Shown here piece by piece: positions 1 to 6,441 of a stretch of 12,208 bases of DNA. Both the position numbers and the translations under genes were made by a program. Origin of the DNA: JAEUIA01 sp034440255 (lineage in GTDB: Bacteria; Planctomycetota; UBA1135; GCA-002686595); the NCBI GenBank assembly GCA_034440255.1, contig JAWXBU010000194.1, positions 1-12,208 on the forward strand, read 5' to 3'. Below the pieces are notes generated by a model. That model was given only the letters and a program-made list of their open reading frames with translations, did not search any database and was not told where the DNA came from. Position 1 is the stretch's first letter; every line of letters starts with the position of its first letter.

Positions 1-77
1 GCTAGGTGATGCTTCGGAGCGAATGCCAAGGAGAGCCGAGCGACAGCACGAGACCGGCACAGAATCCTCCGCTCCTG

Positions 78-99
78 GAGGCGGCGAATTCGCCGCCTC
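78..99 (-). terminator. GC-rich palindrome, possible terminator hairpin of the S41 protease gene
   Basis: A perfect 22-base palindrome with 9-base arms (GAGGCGGCG) around AATT lies 11 bases past the stop codon of the minus-strand protease gene. As RNA it would fold into a very stable hairpin with a four-base loop, which suits a transcription stop or a 3' end protecting structure. No T-run follows it on the minus strand (the next bases read CAGGAGCGGAGG), so it is not a canonical intrinsic terminator. Because it is symmetric it could also be a protein binding site or act on a transcript from the other side. Confidence 0.4.
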
Positions 100-110
100 G
101 CGCCTCGCGC

Positions 111-2627
111 TCACCTATCGATAACCGACTGCAAAGCCTTCTCGATCTCCGCCAGCCTCTCCGCCGACAACGCCGACCCACCCTTCGCCTCACCAATCAA
201 GCTGAGCGCATGGCGCAGATCCGTGCGCGCTGCATCTGTCAGATTCGCAACCGTCAACCGCTCGCTCGACTTGTCCTTCGGATCGAAAGTCGACGCATAC
301 GCCTGAATCGAGTCGACCGGAATCGACAACTTCTCGAGCACGTTGCGAATCGCCGCTTGAAGCACCGGATCGTCTTCGTAGTCGTCACCTTCCGGGAACG
401 CCGCACCACGATCGTCCTGCGCGCGCCCGCGCAATTCACGTCGCAGGAAGTATCTCACATCGGCTTTCGACAACGTCGTCTCGAGGCTCGCGTAGAGCGC
501 ATCGAAACCCGGATAACGAGTCGTGTCGTCGGCGTCCCCTGCGGCGAGTGCCGTGAACAACGCTTTGTTCTTGGCGTAGTTCGCGTCCAAGTAGTCGCGG
601 ATCTTGCGCTCCTTCTGCACGCGGCGAAACTCTTCCAGCTTCCACGCTTCGAAGCGGCGATTGTCGACGGACACGTCCGGCACCACGCCACCTTCCGACA
701 CCAACTTCCCGTCGTCGTCGAACTCGCGGTGGATCGAACGACCTGACGGCAGCTTGTAGCGCGAGATCGTCATGCGCGCGCGCGGCCCGAAATCGAACTC
801 GCCGTTGGCGTTGAGGTCCTTGGTCAGTTTCTCCCACGAATCGTGGTGACCGTTCTTGTTTTCGTCGTCGTAGCGGTCGTCTTCCTCGCCCGGGATCTTC
901 AAGAGCTGCTGTACCGAGCCCTTGCCGAACGAGCGCTGACCCACGACGGCCGCGCGTTGGTAATCCTGCAGCGCGCCCGCGACGATCTCCGAGGCCGATG
1001 CGCTGAAACGCGAAGTCAGCACCGCGACCGGCATGTCCGCCGGCAAGAGTGCATCCTTCATCGTGATCTCCGACTGCGGTTCGAACACGCGACTCTCGGT
1101 CGTCACGATCAGTTTCTTCTTGGGCAAGAAGAGGTTCGCGACGTCGCGCGCCTGATCGAGCAAACCGCCCTGATTCTGGCGCAGATCGAGGATCACGCCC
1201 TTCAGTCCCTGGTCCTTGTACTCCAGCAGCTTCTTGCGGATCTCAGCGGTAGCGACGCGTGAGAACGTCGTCAGTTCGATGTGCGCGATGCCGCCCGGCA
1301 GCAAGTCCGATTTCACCGGCGGAATCGTGATCTCTTCGCGCTGGATTTCGACGGCCATGTCTTCGGTCGGACGATCGATGAGCGCGCCGTCCATGCCGCG
1401 GCGCCACACATAGAGCTTGACCATCGTGCCCGGTTTGCCCTTCAGACGCTTGATGATCTCGTCGAGCGGACGCGAGCCTTGCGGTGTGAACGTCGGCCAA
1501 TCGTCGATGCGCACGATCTTGTCGTCGGAGTGCAGACCCGCGCGGTAGGCGGGCCCCGAGTAGATCGGCTGGCGAATCGTGAACAAACGATCGTCGGGAT
1601 CCTCACCGACGTACGCGCCGATGCCGCCGTAATCGGGATTGAGGAGATCCTGCTCCATTTCCTTGTACGCCTTGGGCGTCAAGTAGGAAGAGTGCTCGTC
1701 GAGACTGCGCATCATCCCGTCCATCGCGGCCGTGATGAGGTCGTCGCGCTTCTTCTTCTCGCCTTCGAGCGACGTCGTCTCGATCAAGCGCATCAATTGC
1801 TCCATGCGCTGCATGTCGCGGTCGCCTGAGAGATCCGTGTCGGCGGCTTGCTTCTTCGCGTACTCGAGGATGTTCTTCTGACGGCGATCGTAGATGCGCC
1901 GCAACTCGTCCTGTTTGAGGTAGCTCGCCGCCAAACGCCCATTTTCATCGGGAATTTCGGCCAAACGCTCGAGCTCGATCCGCGGCGTCTCGGTGTCGCC
2001 GGTTTGCGCCAGAGCGAGCGCGCCGAGTGCGCGCAGACGTCCGTCCGATGAGTTCAAGAACTCGCCCATCGTGGTTCGAGCTTCACGCTGGGCCGCACCG
2101 CCACCTTGCGCGTGCAACGTCGAAGCGGCGGCGAGGCGCACTTCGGGAGCGCGCTTGCCGTCCTTCGCGACCTCGGACACGCGTTTCGCCAACGCTTCGC
2201 GCTCTTCTTCTTTGAGCGTGACGAAGGCGCGGTCGGCGAGCAGCATCACGGCCGCTTTGGCGATCGCATCGTCGGTCGAATCGAGCAGCGGTTCGAGGCG
2301 TGCGCGGATCCGCTCGGCGTCGGGTTCGCTGCCGCCTAGGCGCACCGTCGACAGGAACAGCGCGGCGTTCGGATCGAGCACCTTCTCGGGCGCGAGTTCG
2401 GCGTCGACGGCCGTGTCGAGCGCCGCGCGATTGTCTTCACCGGCCGCAGCCGCGAGCGCGATCGCGTTCTGCCACAAGTCGGCGAGCGGGACGCTTCGCA
2501 CGGCGGCGAGGCGCTCGGTGACGAGCGCGGAGACGTCGATCGTCGGTTCCTGTGCGCGCAGCGAAGAGGTGAGAGCGAGAAGCAGGAGCAGTGCAGTTGC
2601 TTTGGTCATGGATCGCTCGAAGGTCAT
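111..2627 (-). CDS. Exported S41 C-terminal processing protease with PDZ domain, HEAT-like N-terminal region and Ca-loop insertion
   Basis: This 838-residue serine protease of the CtpA/Prc family probably trims or degrades envelope proteins from their C-termini. A Sec signal peptide is visible (residues about 1-26: basic start, Leu-rich core, cleavage near LRAQ). Residues about 90-245 form HEAT-like helical repeats. A helical Ctp region with LDEHSSYL at 309-316 follows, then a PDZ domain (about 333-430, GGIGAYVG at 334-341). The catalytic domain (about 440-655) carries RFSASASE with Ser544 and FGKGS with Lys569. That Ser-Lys spacing of 25 matches Prc and CtpA, so the dyad looks intact. Two Asp/Asn loops, DENKNGHHD (588-596) and DLNANGEFD (604-612), interrupt the domain. 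Residues 660-838 are helical and acidic. An alternative start at base 2609 (residue 7) gives an equally good signal peptide, and neither start has a clear ribosome site. The gene stands alone, divergent from moaC. Confidence 0.93.
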   Translation of the reverse strand: MTFERSMTKATALLLLLALTSSLRAQEPTIDVSALVTERLAAVRSVPLADLWQNAIALAAAAGEDNRAALDTAVDAELAPEKVLDPNAALFLSTVRLGGSEPDAERIRARLEPLLDSTDDAIAKAAVMLLADRAFVTLKEEEREALAKRVSEVAKDGKRAPEVRLAAASTLHAQGGGAAQREARTTMGEFLNSSDGRLRALGALALAQTGDTETPRIELERLAEIPDENGRLAASYLKQDELRRIYDRRQKNILEYAKKQAADTDLSGDRDMQRMEQLMRLIETTSLEGEKKKRDDLITAAMDGMMRSLDEHSSYLTPKAYKEMEQDLLNPDYGGIGAYVGEDPDDRLFTIRQPIYSGPAYRAGLHSDDKIVRIDDWPTFTPQGSRPLDEIIKRLKGKPGTMVKLYVWRRGMDGALIDRPTEDMAVEIQREEITIPPVKSDLLPGGIAHIELTTFSRVATAEIRKKLLEYKDQGLKGVILDLRQNQGGLLDQARDVANLFLPKKKLIVTTESRVFEPQSEITMKDALLPADMPVAVLTSRFSASASEIVAGALQDYQRAAVVGQRSFGKGSVQQLLKIPGEEDDRYDDENKNGHHDSWEKLTKDLNANGEFDFGPRARMTISRYKLPSGRSIHREFDDDGKLVSEGGVVPDVSVDNRRFEAWKLEEFRRVQKERKIRDYLDANYAKNKALFTALAAGDADDTTRYPGFDALYASLETTLSKADVRYFLRRELRGRAQDDRGAAFPEGDDYEDDPVLQAAIRNVLEKLSIPVDSIQAYASTFDPKDKSSERLTVANLTDAARTDLRHALSLIGEAKGGSALSAERLAEIEKALQSVIDR

Positions 2628-2721
2628 GTCGCAGGGGCGTTCGGTACGGCGTCTGTGCGGCTATAGGGCGCTCACTCTACGGTCGATCACCCAACGCCGC
2701 GGGTGCGAGAACCCAAATCAT

Positions 2722-2744
2722 ACGGGTCGACACTTGCGACCCGT
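2722..2744. repeat. Perfect 8-base inverted repeat with 7-base spacer
   Basis: Arms ACGGGTCG (2722-2729) and CGACCCGT (2737-2744) are exact complements around ACACTTG. The site lies in the divergent gap about 95 bases from the protease start and 100 bases from the moaC start. The size and spacing fit a dimeric repressor operator or an RNA hairpin. Which of the two, and for which gene, cannot be told from sequence. Confidence 0.5.
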
Positions 2745-2775
2745 CCGCTCAAGACGAGTGTGGATCGGGGGGAAG

Positions 2776-2838
2776 GACCTTCCAAGGCCGCGAGTTCCGA
2801 AGGTCTTCGACGGGAGCACTCGAACGAGTAGAGTCCCG
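2776..2838 (+). promoter_or_regulatory. Two predicted hairpins in the moaC leader
   Basis: The first hairpin has a 7-base stem, GACCTTC (2776-2782) with GAAGGTC (2799-2805), and a 16-base loop. The second pairs CGGGA (2811-2815) with TCCCG (2834-2838) and has an inner stem ACTCG / CGAGT (2818-2822, 2825-2829) across an asymmetric bulge. It ends 6 bases before ATG 2845, so it would hide the ribosome site of that start. Moco-responsive leader RNAs are known before some moa operons, but I cannot match this to that family. It may be a simple leader or a site controlling translation. Confidence 0.3.
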
Positions 2839-2844
2839 GGCTCG

Positions 2845-3381
2845 ATGAACGGAGCGAAACAGAAGCTGAGTGCACGGTCCGTGAGACGTGAACGCACTCC
2901 ATCCCACGTCGTAGGACGCGGCGCTCGCTCGCGCTCGCGTATGGTCGACGTTTCGGCGAAAACAGTGACACTCCGCACGGCCACAGCGCGCGCGCGGGTC
3001 GTGTTCCCGAGCCCGGTGGCGGCCTCGATCCTGCGGTCGGGTGGCCCCAAAGGGCCCATCGAAGAGATCGCGCGCGCGGCCGGCGTGCTCGCCGCGAAGC
3101 GCACCTCGGACTTGATTCCGTTGTGTCATCCGCTCGGGCTCGACTCGGTCGACGTCGAGTTCGCGCCGCACGGAAAGCGTGCGATCGAAGTGCGCTGCAC
3201 CGCGGTGTGCACCGGCAAGACCGGCGTCGAGATGGAGGCCATGGTCGGCGCGGCGGTCGCAGCCTTGACCGTCTACGACATGACGAAAGCGCTCGACCAC
3301 GGCATCACCATCGAGAGCGTCGAGCTGATCGAAAAGCGCGGCGGGAAAAGCGGACTGTGGAAGAAGAGGGGATCGAAGTGA
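2845..3381 (+). CDS. moaC: Cyclic pyranopterin monophosphate synthase MoaC
   Basis: MoaC converts the cyclic dihydroguanosine triphosphate made by MoaA into cyclic pyranopterin monophosphate, the first stable intermediate of molybdenum cofactor, in the cytoplasm. The family signatures are all present: MVDVSAK (33-39), AAKRTSDLIPLCHPL (83-97), TGKTGVEMEA (123-132) and YDMTKAL (144-150). Asp145 and Lys148 match the catalytic Asp128 and Lys131 of E. coli MoaC. From ATG 2845 the protein is 178 residues, against 161 in E. coli, with a basic Arg/Ser-rich N-terminus unlike the usual one. An ATG at 2941, right at MVDVSAK, would give 146 residues, so the start is uncertain; codons upstream of the MVDVSAK motif are usual in the family. 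No other moa, moe or molybdoenzyme gene is nearby. The stop overlaps the GTG start of asd by 4 bases, implying translational coupling. Confidence 0.9.
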   Translation: MNGAKQKLSARSVRRERTPSHVVGRGARSRSRMVDVSAKTVTLRTATARARVVFPSPVAASILRSGGPKGPIEEIARAAGVLAAKRTSDLIPLCHPLGLDSVDVEFAPHGKRAIEVRCTAVCTGKTGVEMEAMVGAAVAALTVYDMTKALDHGITIESVELIEKRGGKSGLWKKRGSK

Positions 3382-4463
3382 GCAGCGGATCGAACAGTGC
3401 GTCGACGCAAGCCGAACTCTACGGTTGGAGCTCCAAACACCGCGCACAGCACGTCGCCGTCGTCGGTGCGACGGGTGCCGTCGGTCTCGAATTGCTCGAC
3501 ATCTTGGTCGCCGCCGGTCACGACCCGGCGCGCGTGCACTCCTTCGCGCGAGGCCCGGGCAAGTTGACCGTGCGCGGCACCGACTTCGCCGTGAAACCAC
3601 ACACGAGCGCGGATTGGAAAGTGTGCGACGTCGTTTTCTTGTGCACGCCGTCCGACGTTTCTCTCGCTCTCGCCCACGAGATCGCGGCCGCGGGCTGTCA
3701 CGTGATCGACCTGTCGAGCGCGTTCCGCATGCATCCGGACGTGCCGCTCGTCGTGCCCGAGATCAACGGCGACGTGCTCGCGCGCTCGGGCAAGTTGATC
3801 GCGAATCCGAATTGCACGACGGCGATCGCCTGCATGCCACTCGCGGTGATCGAAGCGGTCGCAGGCCTCGCCGAAGTGATCCTGGTCAGCTTCCAAGCCG
3901 CCTCGGGTGCCGGTGTGCCCGGATTGAACGCGCTGAAGTGGGAGATGCGCGACGCCACGGGTGCAGCACAGACTTCCAGCCGAGCGCCGTCTCCCTTCGC
4001 CGCCACGCTCGCGCTGAACGTGATCCCCGCGATCGCCGACGTCGGACCGAACGGCGTCTCGGGCGAGGAACAAAAAGTGATCGACGAGACGCGCAAGATC
4101 CTGCGGCGGCCCGATCTCGTCGTGGAGGTGACCACGACGCGGGTTCCCGTCGAACGCTGTCACTCCGTCGCGGTGCACGTCAAGACTCAGCGCGACTTCG
4201 ATCTCGCCGACTTGATCGCGAAACTGACCGCTGCTCCGGGTCTCTCGGTCACGCACGATCCGCACGGGCCGCGTCCGCGCGAATGCGCTGGGCAAGACGA
4301 CGTTTCGGTCGGTCGAATTCGGGCAGGAATGCGCGGCGACCGCTCGCTATGCTTCTTCGCCGTCGGCGACCAGATCCGGAAGGGCGCAGCCCTGAACGCT
4401 CTGCAAGTCGCAGCACGATTGATACCGAGCGACTCGAGTCGAAAACGCGGCGCGTCCGCCTGA
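3378..4463 (+). CDS. asd: Aspartate-semialdehyde dehydrogenase
   Basis: This enzyme reduces aspartyl phosphate to aspartate semialdehyde with NADPH, the branch point to lysine and diaminopimelate, methionine and threonine. The protein has 361 residues. The nucleotide-binding loop is GATGAVG (30-36). Catalytic Cys146 sits in NPNCTT (143-148), SGAGVPGLNAL (176-186) follows, and RVPVERCHSVAV (255-266) holds the likely substrate Arg255 and base His262. The C-terminus has VGRIR (311-315) and DQIRKGAALNALQVA (331-345), typical of the family. GTG 3378 is chosen because AGAGGGGA (3365-3372) sits 5 bases upstream and the GTGA overlap with moaC stop is standard coupling. This gives about 24 residues before the Rossmann fold, longer than usual, and a low-complexity Ser/Asn/Ala start. 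N-acetyl-glutamyl-phosphate reductase (ArgC) is a relative but fits the motifs less well. Confidence 0.93.
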   Translation: MSSGSNSASTQAELYGWSSKHRAQHVAVVGATGAVGLELLDILVAAGHDPARVHSFARGPGKLTVRGTDFAVKPHTSADWKVCDVVFLCTPSDVSLALAHEIAAAGCHVIDLSSAFRMHPDVPLVVPEINGDVLARSGKLIANPNCTTAIACMPLAVIEAVAGLAEVILVSFQAASGAGVPGLNALKWEMRDATGAAQTSSRAPSPFAATLALNVIPAIADVGPNGVSGEEQKVIDETRKILRRPDLVVEVTTTRVPVERCHSVAVHVKTQRDFDLADLIAKLTAAPGLSVTHDPHGPRPRECAGQDDVSVGRIRAGMRGDRSLCFFAVGDQIRKGAALNALQVAARLIPSDSSRKRGASA

Positions 4464-4562
4464 GCCCCGAGTCCGCTCGAACGAGAACGCGGGATCCGAT
4501 CGGCGAGATCGAACGCGCGCACCAGCCCCAAGACAAAAGCTCACCCCCCTGGAACCGGTTGT
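4464..4562 (+). promoter_or_regulatory. Gap before accB, possible promoter of the acc operon
   Basis: This 99-base non-coding stretch is the only sizeable gap in the plus-strand run between moaC and glmS, so a promoter for accB and the genes after it is likely here if they are transcribed separately from asd. No clear -35/-10 pair is visible. It contains CTCGAACGAG (4476-4485), the same ten bases found in the moaC leader at 2819-2828. There is no T-run terminator after asd. Confidence 0.3.
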
Positions 4563-5054
4563 ATGGATCTGAAGCTCATCCAACGCCTGATCGCGATGAT
4601 GAACCGCGGAGGTCTCGCCGAGATCGACCTCGAGGACTCCAACGCTGGGATCAAATTGCGCCTCAAGCGTGAGAGTGCAGCCCCGCCGCCGCAGGCTCCG
4701 CTGGTGCACTTGCTGTCGGGCGGGCATGCGCTGGGTGGGCCGATGATGCACCAGGCACAGGCCGGAGTCCCCGCCGCTCATGGCAGCGACGCACTGGCGA
4801 AGAAAGAGCTGATCGGCACGCCCATCCCGAGCCCGATGGTCGGCACGTTCTATCGCTCGGCCTCTCCCGAATCCGAAGTCTTCGTCGCGGTCGGCAAACG
4901 CGTCACGACCGACTCGGTTCTGTGCATCATCGAAGCGATGAAGGTGATGAACGAGATCAAGTCCGAGGTCTCGGGCGAGATCCTCGAGATCCTGGTCGAG
5001 AACGGCGAGCCCGTCGAATACGGCCAGCCGCTCTTCCTCGTGAAGACGAGCTGA
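4563..5054 (+). CDS. accB: Biotin carboxyl carrier protein of acetyl-CoA carboxylase
   Basis: AccB carries the biotin that is carboxylated by AccC and then donates the carboxyl group to acetyl-CoA through AccAD, giving malonyl-CoA for fatty-acid synthesis. The 163-residue length is normal for the family. Residues 1-37 form the AccB N-terminal helix and strand region (MDLKLIQRLIAMMNRGGLAE), 38-80 a Pro/Ala/Gly/His-rich flexible linker, and 84-163 the biotinyl domain. The biotin site is Lys127 in EAMKVMNEI (124-131), and PSPMVGTFYRS (89-99) is the usual start of the biotinyl fold. The ATG at 4563 agrees with the family's N-terminus, though only a weak TGGAA precedes it. accC follows after 7 bases. 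accA and accD are not in the window. Confidence 0.96.
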   Translation: MDLKLIQRLIAMMNRGGLAEIDLEDSNAGIKLRLKRESAAPPPQAPLVHLLSGGHALGGPMMHQAQAGVPAAHGSDALAKKELIGTPIPSPMVGTFYRSASPESEVFVAVGKRVTTDSVLCIIEAMKVMNEIKSEVSGEILEILVENGEPVEYGQPLFLVKTS

Positions 5055-5061
5055 CGCGCGC

Positions 5062-6441
5062 ATGTTTCGACGCATCCTCATCGCGAATCGCGGAGAAATC
5101 GCCCAGCGCGTGATCCGCGCGTGCCGCGAACTCGGCATCGAGACCGTGGCCGTGTACTCGACCGCCGACGCCGACGCCATCTACCTGCGCCAAGCCGACG
5201 AGACGATCTGCATCGGTCCGGCTGCGAGCGCGAAAAGCTACCTCGACATCCCGTCGATCATCGCCGCGGCCGAAGTCGCGGACGCGGACGCGATCCATCC
5301 GGGCTACGGCTTCCTATCGGAGAACGAGCACTTCGCCGAAGTGTGTCGCTCCTGCAAGATCACGTTCATCGGCCCGGAACCCGAGACGATCGCGAAGCTC
5401 GGCGACAAAGTCGCAGCGCGCGCGCTGGCGCACGCAGCCGGCGTTCCGATCGTGCCCGGTTCCGACGGACCCGTCGAAGACGAGACGAAGGCGATCGCCG
5501 TGGCCGCGAAGATCGGGTATCCGATCATGATCAAAGCCGCCGCCGGCGGTGGAGGTCGCGGCATGCGCATTGCGCGCAACGAACCGTCGCTCGTCACCGG
5601 ATTCCACGCGGCGAGTTCGGAGGCGAAAGCGGCGTTCGGCGACGGCACCGTGTACCTCGAGAAGTTCGTCGAGAACCCGCGCCACATCGAAGTGCAGATC
5701 ATGGCCGACAAGCACGGCAAGATCGTGCATCTCGGCGAACGCGATTGTTCGATCCAACGTCGCCACCAAAAATTGATCGAGGAATCGCCTTCGCCGGCAC
5801 TGACTCCCGAGTTGCGCGAGCGCATCTGCAAGTCGGCAGTCGCCGTGGCGAAACACGCCAACTACCAGAACGCGGGCACGGTCGAATTCCTGCTCGGGCG
5901 CGACGGCAACTACTACTTCATCGAAGTCAACGCGCGCATTCAGGTCGAGCACTGCGTCACCGAGCTCGTGACCGGACTCGACCTCGTGCAGCTCCAAATT
6001 CGCATGGCCGCGGGCGAAAAACTGCCGTTCGATCAGAGCGACGTGCGCTTCAACGGTCACGCGATCGAGTGTCGCATCAACGCCGAAGATCCCGATCGCG
6101 ACTTCCAGCCCAGCCCGGGCAAGATCGATCTGTTCGTGCCGCCGGGCGGGCCCGGTGTGCGCCTCGACAGTCACGCCTACAGTGGCTACCGGATTCCGCC
6201 GAACTACGATTCGATGATCGGCAAGCTCCTCGCCCACCGCGCGCGTCGCGATCTCGCCGTGCGCACGATGGTGCGGGCGCTCGACGAATTCATCATCCAA
6301 GGTCCGAAGACGACGATTCCGTTGTTGCGCAACGTGCTCAATCACTCCGACTTCCGCGCCGGCGATCACGACACCGGATTCATCGAACGCTACTACGGCA
6401 GCCACCCCGGCATTCCGATGGGGCGCAAGGACAACGCGTGA
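5062..6441 (+). CDS. accC: Biotin carboxylase, acetyl-CoA carboxylase subunit
   Basis: AccC uses ATP and bicarbonate to carboxylate the biotin on AccB. The 459 residues are close to the E. coli length of 449. Features in order are the N-terminal fold MFRRILIANRGEIA (1-14), HPGYGFLSEN (79-88), the glycine-rich ATP lid AAAGGGGRGMR (159-169), the HIEVQIMAD strand (208-216), ERDCSIQRRHQK (226-237), and metal and active-site residues in FIEVNARIQVEH (286-297), with Glu288, Asn290 and Arg292 at the E. coli positions. The C-terminal domain has ECRINAEDP (336-344) and NYDSMIGKL (381-389). Cys298 replaces the usual Pro of VEHPVTE, and Ala291 replaces Thr. It starts 7 bases after accB, and its stop overlaps the next GTG by 4 bases. 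Other biotin-dependent carboxylases share this fold, but the adjacent accB makes acetyl-CoA carboxylase the best call. Confidence 0.96.
   Translation: MFRRILIANRGEIAQRVIRACRELGIETVAVYSTADADAIYLRQADETICIGPAASAKSYLDIPSIIAAAEVADADAIHPGYGFLSENEHFAEVCRSCKITFIGPEPETIAKLGDKVAARALAHAAGVPIVPGSDGPVEDETKAIAVAAKIGYPIMIKAAAGGGGRGMRIARNEPSLVTGFHAASSEAKAAFGDGTVYLEKFVENPRHIEVQIMADKHGKIVHLGERDCSIQRRHQKLIEESPSPALTPELRERICKSAVAVAKHANYQNAGTVEFLLGRDGNYYFIEVNARIQVEHCVTELVTGLDLVQLQIRMAAGEKLPFDQSDVRFNGHAIECRINAEDPDRDFQPSPGKIDLFVPPGGPGVRLDSHAYSGYRIPPNYDSMIGKLLAHRARRDLAVRTMVRALDEFIIQGPKTTIPLLRNVLNHSDFRAGDHDTGFIERYYGSHPGIPMGRKDNA

Larger units (their letters stand above)
2628..2844. promoter_or_regulatory. Divergent intergenic region with three inverted repeats
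   Basis: This gap lies between the protease gene (left, minus) and moaC (right, plus) and must hold promoters for both unless moaC is read from elsewhere. No convincing -35/-10 pair was found on either strand; TATAGG near 2672 is the only -10-like string and lacks a partner. Three inverted repeats follow one another: ACGGGTCG / CGACCCGT (2722-2729, 2737-2744), GACCTTC / GAAGGTC (2776-2782, 2799-2805), and CGGGA / TCCCG (2811-2815, 2834-2838) enclosing CTCG-AA-CGAG. The last one ends 6 bases before the proposed moaC ATG. Confidence 0.45.

Noticed and set aside
1993..2844. An upstream extension of the moaC frame to give a 462-residue protein
   Set aside because: The extra part overlaps the start of the protease gene antisense and is Arg/Ser-rich with no fold; only the last 146-178 residues are MoaC.
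3425..4672. A 415-codon plus-strand frame overlapping asd and accB
   Set aside because: It is Arg-rich, lacks motifs and is out of frame with two clear genes.
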